From: Mesosutterella porci
GTDB taxonomy: Bacteria > Pseudomonadota > Gammaproteobacteria > Burkholderiales > Burkholderiaceae_F
DNA length: 64,000 nt
Assembly (NCBI RefSeq): GCF_022134585.1
Contig: NZ_JAKNCT010000001.1
Location: 1-64,000 of the forward strand
Reading direction: 5' to 3'
Part shown: one piece after another, positions 34,429-43,647 of the stretch
Layout: the number at the start of each line of letters is the position of its first letter
How positions within the stretch are numbered: position 1 is the first letter of the stretch
Translations under genes and position numbers: made by a program
Notes under the pieces: generated by a model
What the model was told of the DNA's origin: nothing
The model's input: the letters and a program-made list of their open reading frames with translations, nothing else
Databases searched by the model: none

Positions 34429-34636
34429 TTCTCCATTCCTTTTCCCCCGAGCTCGTGCACGGGAGGCTGAAATCCAAGACGATGGGCTATTTTACCTAGA
34501 CCGCTGAAGACAAGTGAAAAGCCGCCCCGGGCCCCCGCCATTTTCCGGGAGCCCGGACGGCCGATCGCCGGCCGCGGCTGGGCTAGAATCCCTCCTGATT
34601 CTGGCGGTCTTTCTCCCACTGTCGGAGCTTTTTGCC

Positions 34637-35236
34637 ATGACCTTGTCGACGGCTGTCTCGATCTACATCAAGTTTTTCTTCATCTTCACGCCGTTTTTCA
34701 TCCTAGCGGTTTTCCTGGCCCTCACGGAAAAAGTAGACTCGCGCAAACAGCGGGCGCTCGCAGCCCGGGTGACGCTGGGCATCGTGCTGATCTCCGTGAT
34801 TCTTTTCCTCTTCGGATCGGAAATCTTCGGGCTGTTCGGCATCACGGTCGACTCCTTCCGAATCGGCGCGGGGGCCCTGCTTTTCCTTTCCGCGGTCTCG
34901 CTCACGCAAGGAAAATTTTCCCTGCCTGAAACCGATCGCTCGCTCATGGACCTTGCCATCGTGCCGCTTGCCATCCCGATCACGATCGGCCCGGGCAGCG
35001 TGGGCGCGCTCATCATCGCCGCGGCCGAGACCGATTCCTGGCTGCTCAAGATCGAAACGCTGGTGCCGATCATTCTCGCGTGCCTCACGATCGGGGCCAT
35101 GCTCTATGCGGCCGACCGCGTGAAGCAGGTGATCGGCAGCAACGGCATCGCGATGCTGTCGAAAATCACGGGGCTGGTCCTTGCCGCCCTGTCCTGCCAG
35201 CTGATGTTCACCGGCATCGCCGCTTTTCTCAAGTGA
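34637..35236 (+). CDS. MarC-family membrane protein (NAAT family)
   Basis: 199 residues with six hydrophobic segments. FFFIFTPFFILAVFLALTE at the start, ITVDSFRIGAGALLFLSAVSLTQGK in the middle, VPLAIPITIGPGSVGALIIAA and MLSKITGLVLAALSCQLMFTGI at the end are typical of MarC. The family was first linked to neutral amino-acid transport, but a general function is not settled. The frame is open upstream; the ATG at 34637 has CGGAG nine bases ahead and starts the first helix. Confidence 0.85.
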   Translation: MTLSTAVSIYIKFFFIFTPFFILAVFLALTEKVDSRKQRALAARVTLGIVLISVILFLFGSEIFGLFGITVDSFRIGAGALLFLSAVSLTQGKFSLPETDRSLMDLAIVPLAIPITIGPGSVGALIIAAAETDSWLLKIETLVPIILACLTIGAMLYAADRVKQVIGSNGIAMLSKITGLVLAALSCQLMFTGIAAFLK

Positions 35237-35241
35237 ACCGC

Positions 35242-35269
35242 CTGACAATTGACGGCGCTTGAGTACAAT
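35242..35269 (+). promoter_or_regulatory. Promoter of the RelE-like/helicase gene
   Basis: CTGACA (35242-35247) and TACAAT (35264-35269) are 16 bases apart, each one base off consensus. A start near 35276 would lie downstream of the TTG start at 35259 and so favours the ATG at 35352. Confidence 0.6.
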
Positions 35270-35351
35270 TGAATCAAATGTTTCCTTTCTACGGGTGCCC
35301 CTCCGCCCCAGCTGCCCGGCAGTGGCGCCTCCCTTTTTCCGTGGTGCCCGA

Positions 35352-37442
35352 ATGCCTGATACCGACGTTAAGACCAAGCCCCAGGTCGTGCTCCTGCCCG
35401 AGCTGCTCGAAGCCTTCTGGAAAGCCCCTTCCGTAATCAGGGACGATCTTTATAAATTCATCATGAGGTTCCGGCTCGACCCCTTCGACAAGGCGCTCAA
35501 GCCCCGGCGGGAGCCAGGTGCACCGGAGTGTTTCCGGATCTACGAGGTGAACAGCGCCTGGAGCGCGGTGGCCGCCTTTCCGGAGCCTGAGCTCGCGGTG
35601 CTGCTTACCGCAAACTGGAGCAAGTCCGCGCTCGAGTGGGCCCGCAACCACAGCCTCAGACCAGAACCTACGGCCTCCGGCTCGCTGCTGTTCCGCCTGG
35701 TCGCCGGGGAATCGGAAAAAACCGCCCAGACGCCTCCGCCGCCCAGGCCCCTTTTCGAGGACATTCCGGACGAAGAGCTTCTCGCGATCGGGCTCGGAAA
35801 GGAGAATCTGGCGCTCGTGCGCTCCTTCACCTCCCGCACTTCCTTTGAGAACGCCCGCAGCGCAATTCCGCCTGAAGCCTTCGAGTCGCTCGCCTGGTTC
35901 ATGAACGGAGCGGCATGGACGGCCGTGAAGCGCGAGCATGCAAAGCTGCACCACACCGCGCAGTCCCAGATGGACAAGATGCGGCTTTACCTCAACCCCG
36001 AGCAGGAAAAGATCGTGCGCGGCCCCTGGAAAAACGCGGTCCTCGTCCAGGGCGGAGCCGGCACCGGCAAGTCCGTGGTAGCCATGCACCGCGCCAAGTA
36101 CCTGGTCGAGCTGCCCGACTGGAAGCCGGAGGACCGGCTTCTCTTCGTCACCGCGACCAAAAACCTCGCGGTCGACATCAAGGAGCAGCTCCAGAGGCTC
36201 GTGCGCGCCGACCGGATCGGCCAGATCGAGGTGACCAACCTGGACGGCTGGGCCACTTCCTTCCTTCGCAGAAACGGCTACAAGCCCGCTATCCTCTATC
36301 CGCGCAACCCCCTCTACGACACGATCTGGAAGAACACGACCGCCACAATGCCCGAAGGCTGCACGGCGGCCGAAGCCCGCGAGGAATTCGAAAAACACGT
36401 CCTGCCCAACAACATCCGCCTGCTCAAATCCTATCTCGCCTCCCGCGACAGCTGCCTGCCCGAGGACAAGCGCCGGACGCTCTGGCCCGTCTTCGAAGCT
36501 TTCCGCAGGGAGCTCTTCGCCCGAGGCCGCGTGGCGGCCCCCGACGCCTACTACGCCGCGATCGGCCTGCTCGCCACGGGCATCGAGGAGGGAATGAAGC
36601 CACCGTACCGCGCGGTGGTCGCCGACGAAATCCAGGACTTCGGACCTGAGGCGCTTAAGCTGCTTCGCGCGCTCGCCCCGGATCACGACAGACACCCGGA
36701 GCTGAGCGGTCAGGAAGGAGACCTTTTCCTCGTGGGCGACATCCGGGAGCGCATCTACGGCGGAGACGTTTCTTTCAAGAACTGCGGCATCAACATCAAG
36801 GGGGCGCGCTCGCTCAGGCTTACCGTCTGCTACAGAACGACGGCGGAAATCTCCGCAGCCGCAAACTTCACTCTGACGGGCAAGCAGGAGGAAGAGCCGG
36901 CTGGAGCGGCCGGAACCTTGCGGCACGGGCCCGAACCCGCGCTGTACGTGGGGCGAGAGTTCGACGACGAGGTCTCCTGGATCGTGCGTCAGATCCACGC
37001 GCTCCTCGAGGAGGAAAAGGACATGCCGCTTTCCTCCATAGTCATCGCGGCCCGCACGGACAGCCTCCTGGACGACTACCAGAGAGCGCTGTCCCAGCGC
37101 GGCATCAGGACGCTTCAGATCTCCCGCAACGTGCCTGACGACCCGAACGCCGCAGGCGTGAGAAGCGCGACCCTGCACCGCCTGAAGGGGCTCGAGTTCC
37201 GAGCGGTCTTCATTGCCGGCGCGGACGACGGGAACATTCCCGACGCGCAGACGCTTAACGAGGCCTCCACCCCCGAGGAGCGCAGCGAGGCGGAGCTTGC
37301 CGAGCGCACCCTGTTTCATGTGGCGCTCACCCGCGCTGTCGACCGGCTCTACGTCTCCTGCAGCGACACCCCCGGCGAATACCTCAAGCGGCTGCTCGAC
37401 TACGAAAAGGGAAAAACCCGGAGGACCTCCGGCAGACATTGA
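35352..37442 (+). CDS. SF1 (UvrD/Rep-type) helicase with an N-terminal RelE/ParE-like domain
   Basis: 696 residues. Residues about 8-100 (PELLEAFWKAPSVIRDDLYKF, then FRIYEVNSAWSAVAAF and AVLLTANWSKSALEWARNH) match the small fold of RelE/ParE toxins that is fused to helicases in some bacteria. Then GGAGTGKS at 234-241 is Walker A, ADEIQDF at 424-430 the Walker B motif II (DEIQ), and RLTVCYRTTAEI motif IV. ATLHRLKGLEFRAVFIAG and ALTRAVDRLYV are motifs V and VI. A single-gene unit with its own promoter. The role may be DNA repair, stress response or defence; sequence does not decide. An alternative TTG start at 35259 adds 31 residues that do not match the fold. Confidence 0.85.
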   Translation: MPDTDVKTKPQVVLLPELLEAFWKAPSVIRDDLYKFIMRFRLDPFDKALKPRREPGAPECFRIYEVNSAWSAVAAFPEPELAVLLTANWSKSALEWARNHSLRPEPTASGSLLFRLVAGESEKTAQTPPPPRPLFEDIPDEELLAIGLGKENLALVRSFTSRTSFENARSAIPPEAFESLAWFMNGAAWTAVKREHAKLHHTAQSQMDKMRLYLNPEQEKIVRGPWKNAVLVQGGAGTGKSVVAMHRAKYLVELPDWKPEDRLLFVTATKNLAVDIKEQLQRLVRADRIGQIEVTNLDGWATSFLRRNGYKPAILYPRNPLYDTIWKNTTATMPEGCTAAEAREEFEKHVLPNNIRLLKSYLASRDSCLPEDKRRTLWPVFEAFRRELFARGRVAAPDAYYAAIGLLATGIEEGMKPPYRAVVADEIQDFGPEALKLLRALAPDHDRHPELSGQEGDLFLVGDIRERIYGGDVSFKNCGINIKGARSLRLTVCYRTTAEISAAANFTLTGKQEEEPAGAAGTLRHGPEPALYVGREFDDEVSWIVRQIHALLEEEKDMPLSSIVIAARTDSLLDDYQRALSQRGIRTLQISRNVPDDPNAAGVRSATLHRLKGLEFRAVFIAGADDGNIPDAQTLNEASTPEERSEAELAERTLFHVALTRAVDRLYVSCSDTPGEYLKRLLDYEKGKTRRTSGRH

Positions 37443-37720
37443 GCCCCACGCTGCAGGACGCGCGCTCGGAATCCCGCAAAGGCGGGATCCGGCGGTCCTG
37501 CAGATCCCTATGGTTGATCTTTGTCAAGCAACGCGCCCCCGTGCGGCAGACAAGAGGCGCGTGAGAATGTAAGTTACCAAAAAGCCTTGAGACAGGGGCA
37601 GTACCCCGGAAATCGTCTTGCGGCCGTGTCAGCTTTCCGCGGCCAGTCGAAACAGGCATGTCGTTCCAACTCCTCCGCAGGCCACAATTCCCCTGCGGCG
37701 GCTTTAATAAGAAGGCAGGA

Positions 37721-38659
37721 ATGAAGCAAGTATTTATCGACGGCAGCGCCGGCACGACCGGCCTGCGCATACAAGAGCGGCTCGCGGGCCGCACCGATCT
37801 CGACGTGAGGACGCTTCCGGAAGCGCTCCGAAAAGACCCCGATGCGAGGCGCGAGGCCCTTAACGCAGCGGATGCCGCAATCCTGTGCCTGCCCGACGAA
37901 GCGGCGCGAGAATCGGTCTCCCTCATCACCAATCCGAACACTGTCGTGCTCGACGCGAGCACAGCCCACAGAACGGCTACCGGCTGGGCCTACGGCTTTC
38001 CGGAGCTTTCCCCGGAATTCGAGCGACGCGTCCGCACGGGCCGCAGGATTGCGGTCCCGGGCTGCCATGCGAGCGGCTTCATCGCGCTCACCGAACCCCT
38101 GGTCGCCGCGGGGCTTCTGCCCCGCTCCGCGCGCCTGTCGTGCTATTCGCTCACGGGCTATTCGGGCGGCGGCCGCAAAATGATCGCCCAGTACGAGTCT
38201 AGCCCAAGAAGCGGCCTTCTCGACTCGCCGCGCATCTACGCGCTCGGGCAGCACCACAAGCACCTTCCGGAAATGCAGGCTTATTCCGGCCTCGACTCTG
38301 CACCGGTGTTTCTGCCGGTCGTGGGCGACTTCTACTCGGGCATGCTCGTCACCGTGCCGCTTACCGCACAGGACCTCGCGCCCGGCCGGAGCCTTGAAGA
38401 TGTGCGCTCGGCCTACCGGCAGGCCTACCAGGGACCGGTGGTCCGATACGTCGAGCAGCCCGACGAGGCCGGGTTCATGGCCGCGTCCGCGCTCTCTGGA
38501 TACGATTCCATGCAGGTGAGCGTCTTCGGCTGCGAGGAGCGCTTCGTGCTCGCGGCCCGCTACGACAACCTCGGCAAGGGAGCCTCCGGGGCCGCCATCG
38601 AGTGCCTCAACCTCGTGCTGGGCGAGGACCCGGTGCGAGGCCTGAGGCTCGCAGACTAA
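37721..38659 (+). CDS. argC: N-acetyl-gamma-glutamyl-phosphate reductase
   Basis: Third step of arginine synthesis: reduces N-acetylglutamyl phosphate with NADPH to the semialdehyde. 312 residues, the shorter 'type 2' ArgC. VFIDGSAGTTGLRIQERL is the nucleotide-binding start, AAILCLPDEAARE and VLDASTAHRT follow, and VPGCHASGF carries the catalytic Cys. LTGYSGGGRKMI and HHKHLPEMQAYSGL supply the active-site His. GAAGGCAGGA sits directly before the ATG; the frame is open upstream but lacks the fold. It begins the argCJBD cluster. Confidence 0.93.
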   Translation: MKQVFIDGSAGTTGLRIQERLAGRTDLDVRTLPEALRKDPDARREALNAADAAILCLPDEAARESVSLITNPNTVVLDASTAHRTATGWAYGFPELSPEFERRVRTGRRIAVPGCHASGFIALTEPLVAAGLLPRSARLSCYSLTGYSGGGRKMIAQYESSPRSGLLDSPRIYALGQHHKHLPEMQAYSGLDSAPVFLPVVGDFYSGMLVTVPLTAQDLAPGRSLEDVRSAYRQAYQGPVVRYVEQPDEAGFMAASALSGYDSMQVSVFGCEERFVLAARYDNLGKGASGAAIECLNLVLGEDPVRGLRLAD

Positions 38660-38774
38660 ACAAGAACGCGGAGAGAACAAGGAGGCGCGCGAGGACTGCG
38701 CCTCAGCCTCCGCCCCTTTCCGAACAAACACTGAGGCCGCAGAGACAGCTCTCTGCGGCCCGGAGAACAACACC

Positions 38775-39995
38775 ATGAAGATCATCAGCGGCGGCGTATG
38801 CGCCCCAAAGGGCTTCCGTGCGAACGGCATTCACTGCGGCATCCGCAGGAACAAGTTGAAGCGCGACCTCTCATTGATCGTGAGCGAGGCGCCCTGCGCG
38901 GGCGCCGCGGTCTACACGCGCAACAAGGTGAAGGGCGCCCCTCTTCTCGTCACCCAAAAGCATCTTGAGGACGGCCGGGCTCAGGCTGTCATCGTGAACA
39001 GCGGCAACGCCAACACCTGCAACGCGGACGGCGTTGAAGTGGCGGAGAAAATCGCCTCCCTCGCGGGCCAGGCGCTCGGCATCGCCCCTCAGGACGTACT
39101 CGTCGCCTCCACGGGCGTGATCGGCCAGAGGCTCGACCCCTCCCCGATCGAGCAGGGCCTGTCCTCGCTCATCGCGGGGCTCGGGTCCGACGAGGAAGCC
39201 TCGACGCGCGCGGCCGAAGGCATCATGACGACCGACACGGTGCGAAAGGAAGCGGCGGTCGAGTTCACCGCGGGCGGCCGCACGTGCCGCATCGGCGCGA
39301 TCGGCAAGGGCTCCGGGATGATCCACCCGGACCTTGCCACAATGCTCGTCTTCATCACGACCGACTGCGCGATTTCCTCCAAGATGCTGCAGAAGGCGCT
39401 TTCGCACGACGTGCAGAAGACCTTCAACATGACCTCGGTGGACGGCGACACCTCCACGAACGATAACGTGGTGCTGCTCGCGAACGGCCTGGCCGGCAAC
39501 CCCGAGATCACGGCCGAAGGCGAGGACTTCACCGCCTTCATGCAGGCCCTCAACACGATCACGGTTTCGATCTGCCGGCGGATAGCGGGCGACGGCGAGG
39601 GCGCGACGAAGATGCTTGAATGCCGTGTTTCGCACGCGAAGACCGAGCGCGACGCCCGCATCTGCGCGAAGTCCGTCATCACCTCCTCGCTCGTGAAGAC
39701 CGCGATGTTCGGGTCCGACGCCAACTGGGGCCGCGTGCTCTGCGCGATCGGCTACAGCGGGGCCGACGTCAACGTGAACAAGGTCGAGCTTTCCTTCCGC
39801 TCGAAGGCGGGAGAGGTTCTCGTCTGCCGCGACGGCTCCGGCGTCGACTTCTCCGAGGAGACCGCCAAAAAGGTCCTCCTTGAAAAGGAAATCGACATCC
39901 TGATCGACCTGCACGACGGCGAGGCCGGCGCGACCGCCTGGGGCTGCGACCTCACCTACGACTATGTGAAGATCAACGGCGATTACCGCACATGA
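38775..39995 (+). CDS. argJ: Bifunctional ornithine acetyltransferase / N-acetylglutamate synthase
   Basis: Moves the acetyl group from N-acetylornithine to glutamate, closing the cyclic arginine pathway; the bifunctional form also uses acetyl-CoA. 406 residues. AVIVNSGNANTCNA and TGVIGQRLD are the family blocks. GIMTTDTVRKEA contains the self-cleavage site where the proprotein splits before the nucleophilic Thr, giving alpha and beta chains. GKGSGMIHPDLATMLVFI, TSVDGDTSTND and KTAMFGSDANWGRVLCAIGYSGAD follow. Whether this copy also makes acetylglutamate from acetyl-CoA cannot be read from sequence. Confidence 0.94.
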   Translation: MKIISGGVCAPKGFRANGIHCGIRRNKLKRDLSLIVSEAPCAGAAVYTRNKVKGAPLLVTQKHLEDGRAQAVIVNSGNANTCNADGVEVAEKIASLAGQALGIAPQDVLVASTGVIGQRLDPSPIEQGLSSLIAGLGSDEEASTRAAEGIMTTDTVRKEAAVEFTAGGRTCRIGAIGKGSGMIHPDLATMLVFITTDCAISSKMLQKALSHDVQKTFNMTSVDGDTSTNDNVVLLANGLAGNPEITAEGEDFTAFMQALNTITVSICRRIAGDGEGATKMLECRVSHAKTERDARICAKSVITSSLVKTAMFGSDANWGRVLCAIGYSGADVNVNKVELSFRSKAGEVLVCRDGSGVDFSEETAKKVLLEKEIDILIDLHDGEAGATAWGCDLTYDYVKINGDYRT

Positions 39996-40021
39996 GCCGC
40001 CCAGAAAGAGGACAGACAGCG

Positions 40022-40933
40022 ATGAACGGGATATTTTCAAATACGGACCGGGCCGAGGTCCTCACGCAGGCCCTGCCCTACATCAAGAAGTTCAACGGCA
40101 AGACGATCGTCATCAAGTACGGCGGCAACGCCATGCTCACCGAGGAGCTGCAGCACCAGGTGATGCAGGACATCGTGCTGCTGCACTTGGTCGGGATCAA
40201 GGTCGTGCTGGTGCACGGCGGCGGCCCGGAGATCACCGGCATGCTCAAGCGCCTCGGCAAGAAGTCGCAGTTCGTGAACGGGCTGAGGGTCACCGACCGG
40301 GAGACGGTCGAAATCGCCCAGATGGTGCTCGCCGGAAAGATCAACAAGAACCTCGTGTCCTTCCTGGAGGCGCTCGGGGGCGATGCGATCGGGCTGTCGG
40401 GCATGGACGGCCGGATGCTGATGGCAAAGGTGAAGGACGAGTCGCTGGGGTACGTGGGCGAAATCACCAAGGTGAACCCGGGCCCCATCATCGACATCAT
40501 GCAGAAGGGCTACATTCCGGTCGTTTCCTCGCTCGGATGCGACAAGGAAGGCAACGTCTACAACATCAACGCGGACACGGCCGCAGCCAAGATCGCTTCG
40601 GCGCTGCACGCCCAGCGTCTGATCCTGATGACGAACATCCCGGGGCTGCTGCGCGACAAGGACGATCCCTCCTCGCTTATTCCACAGCTTGACCTTGATG
40701 AGACCGAAAGCCTCATCAAGACAGGGATTATTTCCGGAGGGATGATCCCGAAGATCGAGTGTTGCATCAGCGCGCTCAAGAACAATGTCTCCAAAGCGAT
40801 CATTATGGACGGGAGGATTCCCCACTCGGTGCTGATCGAGCTGTTCACAGACTCCGGCGCCGGCACAATGATCACCAAGAAGAAAAAGGCCGCCAAGTCC
40901 GCCGCCCTGAAAGGAAACGAAAACCATGACTAA
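40022..40933 (+). CDS. argB: Acetylglutamate kinase
   Basis: Phosphorylates N-acetylglutamate, second step of arginine synthesis and the usual feedback point. 303 residues. KTIVIKYGGNAML is the ATP/glycine-rich start, VLVHGGGPEITGML the substrate loop, NADTAAAKIASAL and ISGGMIPKIECCISALKNNVSKAIIMDGRIPHSVLIELFTDSGAGTMI the catalytic and C-terminal blocks. The upstream frame reaches into argJ, but the ATG at 40022 has AAAGAGGACAG before it and matches the family length. A long N-terminal region before KTIVIK (MNGIFSNTDRAEVLTQALPYIKKFNG) is the type seen in arginine-inhibited hexameric enzymes, so feedback by arginine is likely. Confidence 0.94.
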   Translation: MNGIFSNTDRAEVLTQALPYIKKFNGKTIVIKYGGNAMLTEELQHQVMQDIVLLHLVGIKVVLVHGGGPEITGMLKRLGKKSQFVNGLRVTDRETVEIAQMVLAGKINKNLVSFLEALGGDAIGLSGMDGRMLMAKVKDESLGYVGEITKVNPGPIIDIMQKGYIPVVSSLGCDKEGNVYNINADTAAAKIASALHAQRLILMTNIPGLLRDKDDPSSLIPQLDLDETESLIKTGIISGGMIPKIECCISALKNNVSKAIIMDGRIPHSVLIELFTDSGAGTMITKKKKAAKSAALKGNENHD

Positions 40934-42098
40934 AAAGAACACGAAAAAGCTTGACCAGCAGTACATCGCCCATACCTACTCACGCTATCCCGTTGAGATC
41001 ATCGACGGGAAGGGCGCCGAGCTTGTGGGCTCGGACGGCCGCCGCTACATCGACCTCGGCGCCGGCATAGGCGTGAATATCTTCGGTCAGAAGGACAAAA
41101 AATGGGTGAAGGCCGTGACCGAGCAGCTGGACTGCTTCCAGCACACCTCGAACCTTTACTACAGCGCCCCGGATGCGCGGCTTGCCGAGCTGATCTGCAA
41201 AAAAACGGGCCTGAAGCGCGTCTTCTTCTGCAATTCCGGCGCTGAGGCCAACGAGTGCGCGATCAAGGCTGCCCGCGCTTACGCCGCGCAGCGCCGCGGC
41301 CGCGACTGCTACACGATCGTGACGCTGAAGGACTCTTTCCACGGCCGCACGCTCACGACGCTTGCCGCGACCGGCCAGGACATGTTCCACAAGGACTTCA
41401 CGCCGCTCACCCCAGGGTTTGAATACGCCGAGCCCGACAACCTGAAGGACGTCGAGCGGATCTGCCGCGAAAAGAAGGTCGCGGGCATCCTGATCGAATG
41501 CGTCCAGGGCGAGGGAGGCGTGCGCGCGCTCTCCAAGGACTTCGTTCAGGGCGTGGCGAAGCTCTGCAAGGAAAAAGACATCGTCTTCATGACCGACGAG
41601 GTGCAGTGCGGAAACGGCCGCACCGGGCGCCTTTACGCCTATGAGAACTACGGGGTGTTGCCCGATGTGGTCACCACCGCCAAGGGCCTGGGCGGCGGGC
41701 TGCCGATAGGGGCCACCTTCCTCGGCGAGCGCGTGAAGGATGTCTTCACCCCCGGCATGAACGGCTCAACCTTCGGCGGGAACCCGGTGGTGTGCGCCGG
41801 CGCGATCAGCATCCTCAACCGGCTCAACGACAAGCTGCTCTCAGAGGTGGCCCGCAAGGGCGAGTACGTCCGCAGCAGGCTGGAAGGACAGCCCGGCATC
41901 GAGCACGTGACGGGCCTGGGCCTCATGATCGGCGTGAAGACGAGGAAAAACGAAAATGAGGTCGTCGCCGAGATGATGAAGCACGGCGTGCTGGCCCTCA
42001 CCGCCCACGGCGGAATGGTGCGGCTACTGCCGCCGCTCACGATCACCAACCGGCAGCTCAAAAAAGCGATGGACGTGCTGCTGAAGGCCGCGGCCTGA
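40926..42098 (+). CDS. argD: Acetylornithine aminotransferase
   Basis: Transfers an amino group from glutamate to N-acetylglutamate semialdehyde (and may act on succinyl-diaminopimelate). 390 residues, class III PLP enzyme. GVNIFGQKDKKWVKAV, RVFFCNSGAEANECAIKAAR, GRTLTTLAATGQDMFH, DEVQCGNGRTGRLYAYENYGVLPDVVTTAKGLGGGLPIGA (Lys that binds PLP) and GSTFGGNPVVCAGAISIL are present. The ATG overlaps the end of argB by eight bases. It closes the argCJBD operon, and a strong terminator follows. Confidence 0.94.
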   Translation: MTKKNTKKLDQQYIAHTYSRYPVEIIDGKGAELVGSDGRRYIDLGAGIGVNIFGQKDKKWVKAVTEQLDCFQHTSNLYYSAPDARLAELICKKTGLKRVFFCNSGAEANECAIKAARAYAAQRRGRDCYTIVTLKDSFHGRTLTTLAATGQDMFHKDFTPLTPGFEYAEPDNLKDVERICREKKVAGILIECVQGEGGVRALSKDFVQGVAKLCKEKDIVFMTDEVQCGNGRTGRLYAYENYGVLPDVVTTAKGLGGGLPIGATFLGERVKDVFTPGMNGSTFGGNPVVCAGAISILNRLNDKLLSEVARKGEYVRSRLEGQPGIEHVTGLGLMIGVKTRKNENEVVAEMMKHGVLALTAHGGMVRLLPPLTITNRQLKKAMDVLLKAAA

Positions 42099-42122
42099 AA
42101 GCCCAGTCCCCGCTGAAGAAGA

Positions 42123-42162
42123 GCGCCCGCAGAACTCTGATTTTCTGCGGGCGCGTTTTTTT
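42123..42162 (+). terminator. Rho-independent terminator of the arg operon
   Basis: A perfect twelve-base stem (42123-42134 with 42143-42154), an eight-base loop and a T run beginning at 42156. Confidence 0.92.
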
Positions 42163-42640
42163 GGGGGGCACATTTAGCCCCCTAAGTCAATTTGTTTCTT
42201 TTCGACAACAAAAATCCATGGCTGTTTTAACCAGCCATTGTGATTCTCAATAACCAGAAGTTCCTAACCTGAATATGGGCTGAAGAACAAAGAAAAGGCA
42301 GCCGGCAGGGGCTCAATTGAAAAAAACGTGAGAATTTTTCGCCGGGATGTGATCTGCGTGACAGCGAAGATTGCCATCTCATCCCGCCGGCTGATTCTGA
42401 CGCTGCCGGTCCATCTGCACGATGAAGCCGCCTTCCGAGTCATGTTTGAAATCCTTATCCCTATGTAGTGTCCTGAAAGTCTCCGGCCTGGTGTTTCACA
42501 GCCGGGGGAAAGGGGGAATTGTGCCTGGCGCGGCGTTTTGACTCGCCGTTACGCGGTAAAAAAGAAACAGCTTCCTTTGAGAAACTGAGCGCGAATGTTT
42601 TTGCCTGGTTCCCGGGTTCCCAATAAGGAACTTTCAATAT
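42163..42640. other. Degenerate intergenic region after argD
   Basis: No open gene is seen. The stretch is A/T-richer than the surroundings and holds scattered stops in all frames. A hairpin-forming pair (GCCGGCAGGGGCTC and later GCCGGCTG with AGAATCAGCCGGCG on the opposite strand) may be left from a former mobile element. Together with the IS110 fragment next to it, this looks like a graveyard of insertion sequences, but I could not identify a second transposase. Confidence 0.45.
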
Positions 42641-42844
42641 TCAGGCCAGGGCCTCAGCAACATGCTGCAGCCCTGGCTCCAACGGGATTTTCCTCTTATA
42701 GATGGCACGGCAGCCCAGCTGACCAGATTGGGGATCGATTGTGTTGACCAGGACGCAGACGAAGATATTGTTGGAATGAAGATCGATGCCAATGAAATTG
42801 GTGCGGTCGATGGTGGAACAGGAATCTGTGGTAGTCTTAGTCAC
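42641..42844 (-). pseudogene. IS110-family transposase N-terminal fragment
   Basis: 67 residues starting with GTG after AAAAGGGAG. NFIGIDLHSNNIFVCVLVN is the start of the DEDD catalytic domain of IS110 transposases, with the first catalytic Asp. The frame stops after about one sixth of the usual length (normally 330-400 residues), and no continuation in other frames was found. It is a truncated remnant, not an active element. Confidence 0.75.
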
Positions 42845-42905
42845 GACGAAACTCCCTTTTTAAGCTATTGAGAACACTTAAAATTTAACGGAGCTTTTCG
42901 TCGCT

Positions 42906-42947
42906 GACAACGCTTCAGAACTTATCTTCTGAGACGTTGTCTTTTTT
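42906..42947 (+). terminator. Hairpin with T run
   Basis: GACAACG...TTCAGAA pairs with TTCTGA...CGTTGTC around a CTTATC loop, followed by six T. It lies to the right of the IS110 remnant; what it terminates is not clear. Confidence 0.65.
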
Positions 42948-43064
42948 GACTTTTCTCCCGTTAGCCCTGCAAGGGGCTATATGAGTATCGGGGCGAGCAG
43001 CCGCTTTTTTCCTGAAAGCGGCGCCTGGGAGGCTCTCCCCGCAGGAGCCGGTCAGGGAAGCGGC

Positions 43065-43382
43065 TCAGGCCGATTTTTTCCCGGCCGGGCTTTTGCTTTT
43101 CCTCCTCTTTTTGGGAGCCTTGTCCGCCACGCCGTTTCCTTCCGGGCGATCCTGCAGCACCGCCCGGTCGAACTCCTGCAGCACATCCTCAAGTTCGGCA
43201 AACCTCCGGCGGGCCTCCGGCGGCATGGAGTCCCTGCGGGCTGCAGCCGCCGGAGCTTCCGCCGCTCGTTCGGGCCTGGCTTCCGGAATCGGTTTTTCGC
43301 CGAAGCCCGAAAGGCTGCCGAAACTCTCAGCTGCTCGGTCTAGGAGCGAGGCCAGCGTTTTGGGTCTGGATCTTCGAGGCAT
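43065..43382 (-). CDS. Small basic hypothetical protein
   Basis: 105 residues, Arg/Lys/Ala-rich with a basic C-terminus (KKRRKSKSPAGKKSA). CAGGAAC lies ten bases before the ATG. The start PRRSRPKTLASLLDRAAESF and ARRRFAELEDVLQEFDRAVLQD look helical. The tail suggests nucleic-acid or membrane binding, but no family is recognised. It lies downstream of metQ (second copy) on the same strand after 265 bases with no clear terminator between. Confidence 0.45.
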   Translation of the reverse strand: MPRRSRPKTLASLLDRAAESFGSLSGFGEKPIPEARPERAAEAPAAAARRDSMPPEARRRFAELEDVLQEFDRAVLQDRPEGNGVADKAPKKRRKSKSPAGKKSA

Positions 43383-43647
43383 TCTCTGTTGTTCCTGAAT
43401 GGAAGCCCTCCCCTCTTCGGCTCAAGGGGAAAGCCGCCAAAATGATTGGAGCCTCCGATTGTATCCGCAAAGGAGGCCTCCGAACGGCGCGCGGGACGAT
43501 CGAACAGGAAAGAGAACCTGCGGCCTCGGAAAGCTGACCTGAGGCCCGGCACCTTTCAAATAAACAGGAAAACGGGGCGAAGCGCTCCAAAGGCAGGGCC
43601 CGATCACGCCGGAATCAGGCCCCTGCGCCCGCCCCGCGCGCCTTAAA

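Noticed and set aside
32908-34470. Plus-strand open frame of 520 codons
   Set aside because: It is antisense to the FGGY kinase, and its composition (Gly/Ala/Val/His/Arg) is that of a shadow frame.
35259-35351. TTG start that adds 31 residues to the helicase
   Set aside because: It overlaps the predicted promoter, lies upstream of the expected transcript start and has no ribosome-binding site.
35289-37439. Minus-strand open frame of 716 codons
   Set aside because: It is antisense to the helicase, whose motifs are clear, and shows no domain pattern of its own.
42662-42871. Short plus-strand frame opposite the IS110 fragment
   Set aside because: The IS110 catalytic motif is on the minus strand with a good ribosome-binding site, so the plus frame is a shadow.
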